A stretch of 64,000 nucleotides of DNA, taken from positions 91,309-155,308 of the forward strand of contig NZ_QAAE01000008.1 in NCBI RefSeq assembly GCF_003046585.1, in the 5' to 3' direction. This stretch comes from Nitrosomonas aestuarii. GTDB taxonomy: Bacteria; Pseudomonadota; Gammaproteobacteria; Burkholderiales; Nitrosomonadaceae. Positions 17,304 to 26,493 of the stretch are shown here, piece after piece; position 1 is the first letter of the stretch; each line of letters opens with the position of its first letter. The notes under the pieces are model-generated. The model saw nothing but the letters and a program-made list of their open reading frames with translations. It had not been told where the DNA came from and made no database searches. The translations under genes were made by a program, and so were the position numbers.

Positions 17304-20300
17304 TCAGGCTCTATTGGCTATCCCCGGCCCTGCGGACTTATAGGACAGACAAGACGCATCTGAAGACTCAACCTTTCTCCATCGCATTTTTGAAGGTGGC
17401 ATGGTATGTTTTGACACAAACCATGAGAAAAACAATGGCACAAAAATAGTCGCAACAAATGCAGCCAGAATCATGCCGCCAAAAACACCTGTCCCCATCG
17501 ACTGGCGTGCGGCGGAACCCGCGCCTGTCGCAATCACTAAAGGTACTACACCCAGAATAAACGCCATGGAAGTCATTACGATAGGACGAAATCGCAACAG
17601 AGCGGATTCCATAGCTGCACGCTTCGCATCCATACCCTCTTTCATTTTTTGATTGGCAAATTCAACCAGTAAAATCGCATTCTTGGCTGCCAATCCGATT
17701 AATGTCACCATGCCGATCTGAAAATAAATATCATTGGGCATTTCACGTATCAACACCGCGATCAATGCACCTGCCGAAGCAAAAGGAACGGCCATAATAA
17801 CCGCCAGCGGCAATGCCCAGGTTTCAAACTGAGCGGCCAGAATTAAAAAAACCATAATAATGGCCAGACTAAACGCAAAAACCGCTGCAGCGCCGGTTCT
17901 TTTTTCTTGAAAGGCTTTGCCCGTCCATGCGATTTGATAACCATCCGGCAAAACCTCAGTAGCAACCTGTTCAACCAGTTCAATTGCTTCACCCGAACTT
18001 AAACCGGGCACTCCGTCTCCAATGAGTTTCGCCGACAGCAATCCATTAAAACGTTCCAATTGCTCTGCACCAATGACATGTTTTATTTGCGCTAGCGCAG
18101 AAAGCGGCACCATCAATCCCGCACTTGAACGCACATACACTTTACCGATATCCTCCGGTTTCATGCGGTAAGCGGCTTCAGCCTGTAATTGCACACGGTA
18201 TGTGCGTCCGGCGCGATTAAAATCATTCACATACAATGATCCCATCGTACTTTGCAATGTTTCATATATATCGGCAATAGCGACACCCTGTGACATTGCT
18301 TTGGCTTCATCCACTGACACAAAAAACTGCGGCACTGTAGAGCGGTAAAATGTATTGACAGATGCCAGCCTGGGTTCTTGCTTTAATGCTTGCATAAAAT
18401 CATCCACTACTTTCGCCAATTGCCTCGGATCGGGGTTTGTACGGCTTTGCACGTAAAGTTCAAACCCACCCGTACTGCCCAATCCACGGATTGCAGGCGG
18501 ATTAAACGCGATAGCCAAGCCATCCGACTGCTGCGCACCAATCTGAAACAATTCGTCTACCAGATCATCTGCGGTTGTCTCGCGTTCCGACCAGTCAGTC
18601 ATTCTTGTGAAAACAGTAGATACGTTTGTTTTATTGCCGCCGCCAATGAAATCCAAGCCACTCACAGCAAATTGGAAGGCCACGTCCGGGTTTTTTGCAA
18701 TTTCGGTGCGAATAGCATCGGTCGTTGCAATTGTGCGTGGTAACGCGGCGCTGTCTGGAAGAATAACGGCTGCAATTACATAACCCTGGTCTTCCGGCGG
18801 CACAAGGCTGCCTGGAATGATTTTCAACAAATAGCTTACCCCGCCAATGAAAGCTAAAAAAATCAGTACACTAACGGCAACATTTCTAATTGCGGCACCA
18901 ACCATGCTGACATAAAAGTTTCTCATATGGTTAAACCCGCGGTTGAACCATTGAAAAAAGGCGGCATGCTGTTGAGCAGACTTGAGTAAAATGGCACAAA
19001 GTGTGGGTGTCAACGTAAGTGCGACTATCCCTGAAATCACGCCTGCTACAGCTACTGTCACCGCGAATTGACGGTACAGTTCTCCGGCCATACCTCCAAG
19101 AAACGCAACTGGTACGAAAACCGCCACCAGGACAAGCGTCATGGCAACCACCGCACTCGATACCTGCTGCATGGCTTTGATCGCTGCGTTAACAGGCGAC
19201 AGTTTTTCTTCAGAAATCAATCGCTCGATATTTTCCAGCACAACAATGGCATCATCCACAACAATACCAATGGAAAGCACCATGGCAAACAGCGTCATGG
19301 TGTTAATTGAATAACCCAGCAGCCATAATCCCGCAAATGTGCCTATTAGCGAAATCGGTACAGCGATGATTGGAATAATGGTCGCACGCCAGCTTTGCAG
19401 AAAAAGGTAAACGACCAGTACAACCAGCACCATGGCTTCAACAAGCGTTTTAACAACTTCCCAGATTGATTCTTTTACGAAATCACTGGTGTCATACGGA
19501 AGTACATACTGCATACCTTCCGGAAAAAAATGCTGCAATTCCTGCATTTTAGATTTGATAGCCGCGGCCGTATCCAATGCATTGGCGCCTGTCTGCAGAA
19601 AAATACCGATCCCGACACCCGGTTCGCCATTCAGAACGGTTTGAATATTATATTCCTGTGCCCCCAGTTCAATACGCGCGACATCCTTTAAATATAACAC
19701 CCCGCGTGATCCGTCGGCCCGCAGAATAATATTGCCGAAATCTTCGGACTCTGACAGTCTGCCTTTAGCGGTAACCGTGTAAACCAGTTGCTGATCAGCA
19801 ACTGCCGGTTCCTGCCCAATCTTTCCCGCCGCATATTGCGCATTTTGTGCCCGAATCGCCACAGCAATATCACTTGTAGTAATACCGAGCTGCGCCATTT
19901 TGTCAGGCTGCAGCCATATGCGCATTGAATAATCCTGTGCTCCGAAAATGCGCGCTTCACCAACCCCACCAGTACGTTTCAGTTCATCCAAAAAATGATT
20001 GGTAATATAATTACTTAAAAATAAAGGGGTATGTTCCTTATTCTCTGAAGTTACCGCAAACACAAGCAATAAATCATTGGCGCGCTTTTGTATGGTAATA
20101 CCAGATCGCCTGACTTCATCGGGTAGACGCGGCAAAGCAATATTCACCCGATTACTGATATTGAATGTGGCCAGATCAATATCAGTACCAATTTCGAACG
20201 TGACGGTAATGGTTAACCGTCCACTCGAATCCGCACTCGAATTAAAATATAACAAGTCATCAACGCCACTGAGTTGTTCCTCAATTGGCGCTGCTACTGT

Positions 20301-20477
20301 TTTAATCAGCGTTTCCGCACTGGCGCCTGGAAAAGTGGCAGTCACCTGCACCACTGGTGGTGTAATTTGTGGATATTGTGCGATCGGCAATTGAACGGCT
20401 GCTGCAATACCGGCTAGCACAATAATTATGGATAATACTGACGCGAATATGGGGCGTGTAATGAAAAATTTCGTCAT
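17304..20477 (-). CDS. RND efflux transporter, HAE1/AcrB family
   Basis: The protein has 1057 residues. The N-terminus 'MTKFFITRPIFASVLSIIIVLAG' is typical. The proton-relay Asp-Asp pair is in 'LSIGIVVDDAIVVLENIER' (TM4), and 'GSLVPPEDQGYV' and 'GLAAKNAILLVEFANQ' are RND signatures. Two large periplasmic loops separate 12 membrane segments. It exports drugs or other hydrophobic compounds across both membranes together with the adaptor encoded 43 bases upstream. No outer-membrane channel gene follows; aroKB is next, so the channel must be elsewhere. Substrate cannot be told from sequence. Confidence 0.95.
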   Translation of the reverse strand: MTKFFITRPIFASVLSIIIVLAGIAAAVQLPIAQYPQITPPVVQVTATFPGASAETLIKTVAAPIEEQLSGVDDLLYFNSSADSSGRLTITVTFEIGTDIDLATFNISNRVNIALPRLPDEVRRSGITIQKRANDLLLVFAVTSENKEHTPLFLSNYITNHFLDELKRTGGVGEARIFGAQDYSMRIWLQPDKMAQLGITTSDIAVAIRAQNAQYAAGKIGQEPAVADQQLVYTVTAKGRLSESEDFGNIILRADGSRGVLYLKDVARIELGAQEYNIQTVLNGEPGVGIGIFLQTGANALDTAAAIKSKMQELQHFFPEGMQYVLPYDTSDFVKESIWEVVKTLVEAMVLVVLVVYLFLQSWRATIIPIIAVPISLIGTFAGLWLLGYSINTMTLFAMVLSIGIVVDDAIVVLENIERLISEEKLSPVNAAIKAMQQVSSAVVAMTLVLVAVFVPVAFLGGMAGELYRQFAVTVAVAGVISGIVALTLTPTLCAILLKSAQQHAAFFQWFNRGFNHMRNFYVSMVGAAIRNVAVSVLIFLAFIGGVSYLLKIIPGSLVPPEDQGYVIAAVILPDSAALPRTIATTDAIRTEIAKNPDVAFQFAVSGLDFIGGGNKTNVSTVFTRMTDWSERETTADDLVDELFQIGAQQSDGLAIAFNPPAIRGLGSTGGFELYVQSRTNPDPRQLAKVVDDFMQALKQEPRLASVNTFYRSTVPQFFVSVDEAKAMSQGVAIADIYETLQSTMGSLYVNDFNRAGRTYRVQLQAEAAYRMKPEDIGKVYVRSSAGLMVPLSALAQIKHVIGAEQLERFNGLLSAKLIGDGVPGLSSGEAIELVEQVATEVLPDGYQIAWTGKAFQEKRTGAAAVFAFSLAIIMVFLILAAQFETWALPLAVIMAVPFASAGALIAVLIREMPNDIYFQIGMVTLIGLAAKNAILLVEFANQKMKEGMDAKRAAMESALLRFRPIVMTSMAFILGVVPLVIATGAGSAARQSMGTGVFGGMILAAFVATIFVPLFFSWFVSKHTMPPSKMRWRKVESSDASCLSYKSAGPGIANRA

Positions 20478-20520
20478 TTTGTCTTAAAATCGATTTTGAC
20501 TATGTTTTATAATTTTTAAA

Positions 20521-21657
20521 TCAGGATCTGAGAGACAAAACTTCAGAAGCGTCCATCAACTCGGGATTGACTGACATATCAGGACTGAGCCGAATGAGAT
20601 TATTAATCACAACTTTATCTCCTGACTGCAAACCGTCTAAAATTATCCAATCCTTACCGACCCACTCACCAACAGTTATTCTGCGTTTCGTGACAATATT
20701 TTTTTCATCAACCACATAAACATATCTGCCCAGATCGGAAGTCATGACTGCCACCTGTGGTAACAAAAAAACCTGATCAGTTTCACCCGCAACCACACGC
20801 ACGCGTACAAATTGACCTGGCAATAAACGATGATCGGGATTTTCAAAAGTTGCCCTAAGTTGCTGCGTACCGATGAGCGGATCTATCTCGCTTGCAGCAA
20901 AATTAATTTTGCCGCTGAGAGGATACTCGGAGCCATCCGGGAAAATAAGGATAACTTCTTCGACATTGTCCTCATTTAACCGCCCATTGAAACGAACGAG
21001 TTCATTGTCAGAAAAACTGAAACGCACCCAGATGGGTGACACTTGCATCATCGTTGTTAACACACTGGTATTTGCCGCAACCAACACTCCTTCCGATATC
21101 TGTGAGCGGCCGGTAATGCCGTCAATCGGTGCTTTAACTGTCGTGTAGGATACATCCAGTTCAGCCTGTTCTACACGCGCTTTTAACGCGTGCAAGGCAG
21201 CTTCGGTTATCCTCAGATCGGCCACAGCGTTATCATAGGATCGCTTACTGACAAAATTCTCTGCAACCAGCTTTTCCTGGCGCGCCTTTTCAGTATTTGC
21301 TTGCATAACACGAATGCTTTGCTCCAGAAACGCCGCCCGCACCTCGGCCAGAGTCTTCTGAAACGGCTCCGGATCAATCAGATACAATGGCTGTCCTGCC
21401 TTAACCGCCATACCCTCATGATAATAACGCTTTAGCACGATTCCACCCACTCTTGGCCGGATATCAATTTCTTTTGCGCCTTCCGTTTGCGCGACTGTTT
21501 CCGCACTGATGCGCATGATGACAGGTTGCACCTGCAATACACCAACCGTAAGCTCTTCAGTTGACGTTTTATTGTTATCAATAGGTGCATTACTGCTGCA
21601 AGCAACCAAAAAAAATTGAAAAAATAAAAACAGATTTGATACGAAAGTTTTTTTCAT
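20521..21657 (-). CDS. RND efflux periplasmic adaptor (membrane fusion lipoprotein)
   Basis: The protein has 378 residues. A lipoprotein signal ends in LVAC (Cys20). A biotinyl-lipoyl-like hairpin domain follows, with 'IRPRVGGIVLKRYYHEGMAVKAGQPLYLID', then a coiled-coil hairpin (about 95-160), 'YTTVKAPIDGITGR' and beta-barrel segments such as 'LLPGQFVRVRV'. This matches the AcrA/MexA family. It is the first gene of a two-gene operon with the RND transporter and diverges from the multicopper oxidase gene across a 423-base region. Confidence 0.94.
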   Translation of the reverse strand: MKKTFVSNLFLFFQFFLVACSSNAPIDNNKTSTEELTVGVLQVQPVIMRISAETVAQTEGAKEIDIRPRVGGIVLKRYYHEGMAVKAGQPLYLIDPEPFQKTLAEVRAAFLEQSIRVMQANTEKARQEKLVAENFVSKRSYDNAVADLRITEAALHALKARVEQAELDVSYTTVKAPIDGITGRSQISEGVLVAANTSVLTTMMQVSPIWVRFSFSDNELVRFNGRLNEDNVEEVILIFPDGSEYPLSGKINFAASEIDPLIGTQQLRATFENPDHRLLPGQFVRVRVVAGETDQVFLLPQVAVMTSDLGRYVYVVDEKNIVTKRRITVGEWVGKDWIILDGLQSGDKVVINNLIRLSPDMSVNPELMDASEVLSLRS

Positions 21658-22080
21658 GAATAGTGATTAGCAGTAAGGATTCACATAACTCGAAATCAGT
21701 TCAAATACGTTATGCGTTCAAAAGGTGAAATTGAGTGAATTCAACAGAAATGACCACATAAGCCTAATGGGGTTCTGTATAATGTCATAAATAATCTTCT
21801 TTTGTTAAATCTAATAAAAACATTATGAATACTCGTGAACTTCGTAATTGGACAAGATATCAAATCTATGTAGTGTAATTGATATAGATTAAAACTGTAT
21901 TTTAATAAAACCTCAACAATGAGGAAATCCTATTAATTCTGTTTTTGGTTGTGCCATTTTATTTTCTGTATTTTCTGGAAGCTTACACAGAAACACATCC
22001 GAGTTTATGGTAGTCAATTAAGATCAATGTAAACAGAACTAAAACATTTAAATTTAAGATAAATTGAAAGGTGCGTTGAA
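21658..22080. other. Divergent intergenic region, efflux operon / multicopper oxidase
   Basis: The region is AT-rich and non-coding. It holds a 7-base inverted repeat, AATCTAT (21863-21869) and ATAGATT (21884-21890), that could be an operator for either side. I find no standard CueR or CopR box that I can defend. The oxidase start at 22081 has GAAAGGTG upstream. Confidence 0.4.
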
Positions 22081-23805
22081 ATGCCTATACGTTATTTTAT
22101 TGCCATTCTGGCTTTCAGCAGTATATTTTTTGCAGTCAACACTCAGGCGTCTTTAAAATTGCCTGCTACTGTTAAAGTCGATCCTGCGGCATTAGAATTT
22201 GAACCTATGTGTGACCCTAAAATTTCTCCATCATGGCGGAAAGCCCAGGTTATTGAGGGAGTTAAAATTGAAGCATCAGAACAATGCAGTCCGGATAATC
22301 CCCATTTAATCGCAGCAGTTGTTAAAGGTACCAATAATGTCTCCATGGACACCTTGATGAAAAGCGGTCTATCGCCGGATGCCATTATTAAAACAGATGA
22401 TATTGATGGTGATGGCGACCCTGACCGCATCACCATTAAGCTTGAAATTATTGAACTCAATGGCCGTACGCCCGATTTTGAGGGTGTTATTCCTACATTC
22501 GATATTGCGCCAGGCATACAGCCTGGTGCATGGGTATTTGCTCCCAAGACAAGCGGAATGTCAACAGAAAACTTTGAAAGTCTCCGCGCTAATTCATTAT
22601 TACGGCTACCCTCTCCAGTCATTCGGGTTGAAGTTGGTGACATTGTTCAAATAGTGCTGGAAAACACACATTACTTCCCTCATACCATTCATCTGCATGG
22701 CGTCGACCATCCTTTCTCTCATCATGAATATAACGGAGGAAAATATGGAAATGACGGCGTGCCACAAACCAGTGAAATAAATCTGATGCCCGGCGAAAGG
22801 CGCGTTTATGAAATTCAGCCGCGCCAACCAGGCACCATGTTTTATCACTGTCACGTACAAACCCATACGCATTTGGCGATGGGATTAGCCGGTATGATTA
22901 TTGTGGAGGAAAACCGGCCTAATAACTGGTTGCAGACATTAAATGTCGGCGGTGGCAAAGTCCGGCATCCGTCTGTAGCGATAAAAGAACAATTCGATCA
23001 GGAATATGATCTGCAGTACCATGCAATGGATAAGGAATTGCATGAAATTATACAGAAATACAACGACCCCCGATTGATCGCACGTGATATGAACCGGCGA
23101 TACGATCTGACAGATTCTACAGAAGATTACTTTACTCTGAATGGATTGTCATTTCCCTACACCTTAAGGGAATCCATGATCATTGCCGAGCCAAACCAAA
23201 AAATAAAACTGAGAATGCTCAACAGTGGCGGAGAAATGGTGGCAATACACACGCATGGTCACAAGGCAACGATTACGCATTACGACGGGGTAGAACACAA
23301 TCCAGCAGCACAAATTACGCGCGATGTATTTGATATGGCTCCTGCCCAGCGCCTGGATCTAACATTAAACACGACTAATGATGGCTTGCATAATTATGGT
23401 GAAGGTGCATGGCTTTTTCATGATCATCGTGAAAAGGGAATAACTACGGACGGCATGAGTGAAGGCGGCAGCATGAGTATGATTGCTTATAAATCCTATC
23501 TCAATGAGTTGGGTCTGCCCAAAGTGGCACATGGTATTGATCTATCAGTCTTCTTCACCAAAGAATATTATCAGAGAAGAATACCAATATGGCAGGATCT
23601 GGACCAAACCAGCAGTTTAGGTGCAGCAGGTGTGCGGTCAGGCATGGACTCTGAGACCCGAACAACCATGCTGAACCTGGTCAGCGGATTCCTTGTTGGA
23701 ATACTGATTTATTTAGTTATCGCCAGACGACAGCAAGCTAAAGCAGCTATGACAAGCGCAATATCCAGGCTTAAAGGCTTAAAAGGGAGCAAAGCTAATG
23801 ACTAA
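22081..23805 (+). CDS. Membrane-anchored multicopper oxidase (two-domain, T1 copper in domain 1)
   Basis: The protein has 574 residues. It has an N-terminal signal peptide and a C-terminal membrane segment (about 535-555, followed by Arg/Lys). Trinuclear-centre histidine pairs are HLH (204-206), HCH (256-258), HTH in 'AIHTHGHK' and HDH in 'LFHDHREKG'. The type-1 copper ligands are in the first cupredoxin domain: Cys257, His262 and Met267 in 'HCHVQTHTHLAM'. The second domain has Asp in place of Cys, so it carries no T1 site. That is a type-C two-domain arrangement. An EF-hand-like 'DIDGDGDPD' lies near residue 110. The next gene overlaps by 8 bases. Substrate (copper, nitrite-linked or other) is unknown. 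Confidence 0.9.
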   Translation: MPIRYFIAILAFSSIFFAVNTQASLKLPATVKVDPAALEFEPMCDPKISPSWRKAQVIEGVKIEASEQCSPDNPHLIAAVVKGTNNVSMDTLMKSGLSPDAIIKTDDIDGDGDPDRITIKLEIIELNGRTPDFEGVIPTFDIAPGIQPGAWVFAPKTSGMSTENFESLRANSLLRLPSPVIRVEVGDIVQIVLENTHYFPHTIHLHGVDHPFSHHEYNGGKYGNDGVPQTSEINLMPGERRVYEIQPRQPGTMFYHCHVQTHTHLAMGLAGMIIVEENRPNNWLQTLNVGGGKVRHPSVAIKEQFDQEYDLQYHAMDKELHEIIQKYNDPRLIARDMNRRYDLTDSTEDYFTLNGLSFPYTLRESMIIAEPNQKIKLRMLNSGGEMVAIHTHGHKATITHYDGVEHNPAAQITRDVFDMAPAQRLDLTLNTTNDGLHNYGEGAWLFHDHREKGITTDGMSEGGSMSMIAYKSYLNELGLPKVAHGIDLSVFFTKEYYQRRIPIWQDLDQTSSLGAAGVRSGMDSETRTTMLNLVSGFLVGILIYLVIARRQQAKAAMTSAISRLKGLKGSKAND

Positions 23806-24847
23806 GCATTTTTTCATTCTGCTATTGGGCATGATAGCGTTGAGTTCTTACGCACTTGCACAGGAAACTACCGATCAAAGCAGCCACCAAAGCACAGAAC
23901 ATGATCATAGTGATCATGACATGAATGATAAAGATCATGATCATGGTGATCACAGCGACCATGCTGACCATACTGACCATACTGACCATACAGGACATGA
24001 TATGGATCATAGCGCTCACGATCATGACGCCCATGATCACAGCGGCATGGCACATGGCGATGATCATATGATGGATGCTCCGGGCGATCATTCTGAGCTG
24101 CATGGAGATGGTGAAACGCATACAGGTCACCATGGCGACCATCACCACCATCACGATGATGGCCACATCATGGATCATGAGGGCAGCATGATTATGGGAC
24201 AGAATTTTGACAAACTTCCCAGTAGCTGCACCAGCATTTCAGAAGAAATTGAGATAACTGTCCGTGCAGGGACTAAATTTGCCAAAAAATTTCCTGGCAC
24301 CACATTCGCATTTGACAATCAGGAATGGCGCGTCAAGCCTTGTTCTAAAATTACCTGGCATTTTATCAACGAAGATAATATCCGCCACCAATTCATGATG
24401 CATGGCTTGCCACGATATTTATACCATCTGGGGATGTTTCATCTTGAATCTACCGGCCCCAGGAAAATTTCCGGCACCATGATTGTTCCGGCAGGCGATG
24501 AAACGTATCTGGTTCATTGTGATATTGCCCAGCACATGGAAAAAGGTATGAAAGCACAACTCGTTGTAGGCAACGGTGGTGAAGACTTAACCAGCATTCC
24601 TGGATTAACGCCTTATGTCTTAAATGATAAATACGAAACTGAAGATCTGCCCAAAGTAGCTGATAAAGATGATGATACCGGTAAAGACAAGGATACAATT
24701 ACCAAACAAGTTACAGACTTTTTCAACGAAAATATCCCGTTCTCCGGCATGGCATGGATCGGGATATTGTTTGGAATCATATGTGCGCCCATGTTTACAA
24801 GAATGATTGCGCTCAGAAAGAAAGAAGAACCAGACGCGTCATCTTAA
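23798..24847 (+). CDS. His-rich membrane-anchored cupredoxin
   Basis: The protein has 349 residues. A signal peptide (about 1-21) is followed by roughly 105 residues very rich in His and Asp (repeats such as 'DHTDHTDHT'), a likely metal-binding region. A cupredoxin domain (about 135-260) has a complete type-1 copper set: His197, Cys241, His246 and Met251 in 'HCDIAQHMEKGM'. A C-terminal membrane segment ('MAWIGILFGIICAPMF') and a basic tail anchor it. Its start overlaps the multicopper oxidase stop by 8 bases, so the two are translationally coupled. It is probably the oxidase's electron partner or copper donor. No named family fits the whole protein. Confidence 0.85.
   Translation: MTKHFFILLLGMIALSSYALAQETTDQSSHQSTEHDHSDHDMNDKDHDHGDHSDHADHTDHTDHTGHDMDHSAHDHDAHDHSGMAHGDDHMMDAPGDHSELHGDGETHTGHHGDHHHHHDDGHIMDHEGSMIMGQNFDKLPSSCTSISEEIEITVRAGTKFAKKFPGTTFAFDNQEWRVKPCSKITWHFINEDNIRHQFMMHGLPRYLYHLGMFHLESTGPRKISGTMIVPAGDETYLVHCDIAQHMEKGMKAQLVVGNGGEDLTSIPGLTPYVLNDKYETEDLPKVADKDDDTGKDKDTITKQVTDFFNENIPFSGMAWIGILFGIICAPMFTRMIALRKKEEPDASS
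23956..23991 (+). repeat. Short tandem repeat in the His-rich region
   Basis: Imperfect 9-base units of the type GACCATACT are repeated in tandem and encode DHT/DHA triplets of the His-rich region. Flanking DNA also contains many TGATCA palindromes from the DH-rich coding. Such repeats can expand or contract without a frameshift because the unit is a multiple of three. Confidence 0.7.
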
Positions 24848-24904
24848 CTACTATGTAAAACGCGCTCTAGACAAGCGCCTTGGTGATAGTAATCATCTAT
24901 AGAC

Positions 24905-24926
24905 GCGCAGTGCGCTTCCTTTTTTA
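24905..24926 (+). terminator. Candidate terminator of the oxidase/cupredoxin operon
   Basis: GCGC-AGT-GCGC (24905-24915) forms a short GC stem and is followed by a T-rich run (24920-24926). AAGCGC at 24873-24878 could pair alternatively with GCGCTT at 24912-24917. It lies about 60 bases after the cupredoxin stop. Confidence 0.4.
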
Positions 24927-24960
24927 TCCTCACTCAACGCATTGTAAATAACAGTGCCAC

Positions 24961-24996
24961 TAAACTAAGCGCGTTTATATAAACGCGCTTAGTTTA
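24961..24996. repeat. Perfect 36-base palindrome
   Basis: Bases 24961-24978 (TAAACTAAGCGCGTTTAT) are followed without spacer by their exact reverse complement (24979-24996). As RNA it would fold to a long stem from either strand. It may serve as a bidirectional terminator or as a dyad-symmetric protein-binding site. There is no T-run on either side. Confidence 0.85.
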
Positions 24997-25158
24997 TCTC
25001 GACCGAACTTATCCCAAATTCCCAGAAATGCTCATTGAAATATGCTTGTAACTTACAAAGTGATCGTATAGAAGTTTATTTATATATTCATCCACAAGTT
25101 AGATAACGCAAATCTAACTATTTAATAACAGATATTTATTTCAGATCCGCAATATCCC

Positions 25159-25173
25159 TGAAAATGATTATCA
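25159..25173. promoter_or_regulatory. Fur-like site upstream of iscR
   Basis: TGAAAATGATTATCA matches the Fur core TGAGAATNATTCTCA at 13 of 15 positions. It lies 165-180 bases upstream of the iscR start and about 50 bases upstream of the IscR boxes. Plausible, not proven. Confidence 0.4.
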
Positions 25174-25225
25174 ATCTGATTGTAGTTACCCGCTCTACAA
25201 AATGTGGTTGTTTGTGCTACAAAAT

Positions 25226-25278
25226 ATAGTTGACTAATTCAATCAGGAATTGTATAGTTGACAAAAATAATCAAGTAT
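25226..25278 (+). promoter_or_regulatory. Two tandem IscR type-1 boxes at the iscR-suf promoter
   Basis: Box 1 (25226-25250) and box 2 (25254-25278) each match the E. coli type-1 consensus ATASYYGACTRWWWYAGTCRRSTAT at 23 of 25 positions. Their starts are 28 bases apart. A TTGACA hexamer (25258-25263) lies inside box 2 and may be the -35 element, with TACTTT (25283-25288) as a loosely spaced -10. Overlap of box and -35 is the arrangement by which [2Fe-2S]-IscR represses its own operon in E. coli. The iscR ATG follows at 25338. Confidence 0.8.
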
Positions 25279-25337
25279 TCCTTACTTTGAGTGGTGCTTT
25301 TTTTATTTCAGCTAAAATTTACTAAGGAGCAATCAAC

Positions 25338-25802
25338 ATGAGACTTACTACGAAAGGCAGATTTGCGGTAACAGCACTTTTAGATCTCGCCATGCAGCAA
25401 AGCAGCAGCCCAGTAACACTGGCTGATATCAGCCAGCGTCAAAAAATATCGTTGTCCTATCTCGAACAATTATTTGCCAAACTACGGCAATCGGAACTTG
25501 TTGACAGTGTGCGTGGTCCGGGTGGCGGTTACTGTCTCGCCAAAGAACTTGAGCAAGTTTCGATTGCAGATATCATACTTGCTGTTGACGAGCCTATAGA
25601 TGCAACACAGTGCGGTGGCAAAGAAAACTGCCATAACGATAGCAAATGCATGACACATGATTTGTGGGCAAAACTCAATGATCTGATTTTCGATTATCTT
25701 GGGGCGGTCACACTTCAGGAACTGGTCGAAGATCAGAAAAAACTGCAAAAAGAACATGAAGTCATGCCCATTTTTGATATGCGCAGCACAACCGCTGCTT
25801 AG
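25338..25802 (+). CDS. iscR: Fe-S cluster regulator IscR (Rrf2 family)
   Basis: The protein has 154 residues. The Rrf2 winged-helix N-terminus is 'MRLTTKGRFAVTALLDLA'. Cluster ligands Cys92, Cys98, Cys104 and His107 have the same spacing and numbering as E. coli IscR ('CGGKENCHNDSKCMTH'). With a bound [2Fe-2S] cluster it should repress its own operon; without cluster it controls other sites. It heads the suf operon here, where E. coli has isc genes. Two matching operator boxes lie upstream. AAGGAG precedes the ATG. Confidence 0.96.
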   Translation: MRLTTKGRFAVTALLDLAMQQSSSPVTLADISQRQKISLSYLEQLFAKLRQSELVDSVRGPGGGYCLAKELEQVSIADIILAVDEPIDATQCGGKENCHNDSKCMTHDLWAKLNDLIFDYLGAVTLQELVEDQKKLQKEHEVMPIFDMRSTTAA

Positions 25803-26046
25803 TATATAAGTAAGCGCCCATTTATAACTTATTTCAGCATTGCTACTTATTACGGGTAATTAAGCTTAATTGGCATGCTAATGATTGTGATAGAACAATT
25901 TGAATAAAAGCATGTCAAAAATTTTGCAAGACTGAACATCAGTTCTAGCCTAAACCAGGAATAAAATAATTATTCGTTAAGGTTAATTAATACATTGTGT
26001 GTAAGACTTTTTTATTAATGATAAATAGAAATAATGTTGAAATATT

Positions 26047-26388
26047 ATGACAATTACACTTACTGAAAATGCTGCCAGGCAAATCCAACAACAGATTACC
26101 AAACGCGGCAATGGTATTGCACTGCGCATAGGCATAAAAAAATCTGGCTGTTCTGGCTTTTCTTATACCTATGACTTTGCTGATGAAATCAGAAATGATG
26201 ACCAATTATATACATCACACGACACGAAGGTTGTAATAGATACAAGTGATCTGCCATTTCTTAATGGATCACAAATTGATTTTGTACAAGAAGGTCTTAG
26301 CAGTTATTTTAAATTGAACAATCCTAATATTGATAACACCTGCGGTTGCGGCGAAAGTTTCAATTTAAAGGAATCTGCAAAAGTATAG
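26047..26388 (+). CDS. sufA: A-type Fe-S carrier (SufA/IscA family)
   Basis: The protein has 113 residues of the HesB/IscA family. The three cluster-binding cysteines are Cys35 in 'KKSGCSGFSY' and Cys99/Cys101 in the C-terminal 'CGCGESF' motif. It receives clusters from the SufBCD scaffold and hands them to target enzymes. It lies between iscR and sufB on the same strand with gaps of about 245 and 105 bases, so an extra promoter before it is possible. SufA and IscA are hard to tell apart by sequence; context favours SufA. Confidence 0.93.
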   Translation: MTITLTENAARQIQQQITKRGNGIALRIGIKKSGCSGFSYTYDFADEIRNDDQLYTSHDTKVVIDTSDLPFLNGSQIDFVQEGLSSYFKLNNPNIDNTCGCGESFNLKESAKV

Positions 26389-26493
26389 ATAGAGCAATAA
26401 GTTAATAAATAATTAACATATTCTGTTATTACAGCAAATAAACATCTACAAAGCCTCAAACGTGAAGAAACTATAAACAAAGGGACAAACTCA

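Larger units (their letters stand above)
24848..25337. other. Intergenic region with terminator, palindrome and IscR boxes
   Basis: This 490-base region contains no credible gene. From left to right I see a terminator-like hairpin, a perfect 36-base palindrome, a Fur-like site and two IscR type-1 boxes just before iscR. Each is listed separately. Confidence 0.7.

Noticed and set aside
23822..24178. Minus-strand Met- and Val-rich frame opposite the His-rich region
   Set aside because: It is a mirror of CAT/GAT-rich coding; no signal, motif or ribosome site.
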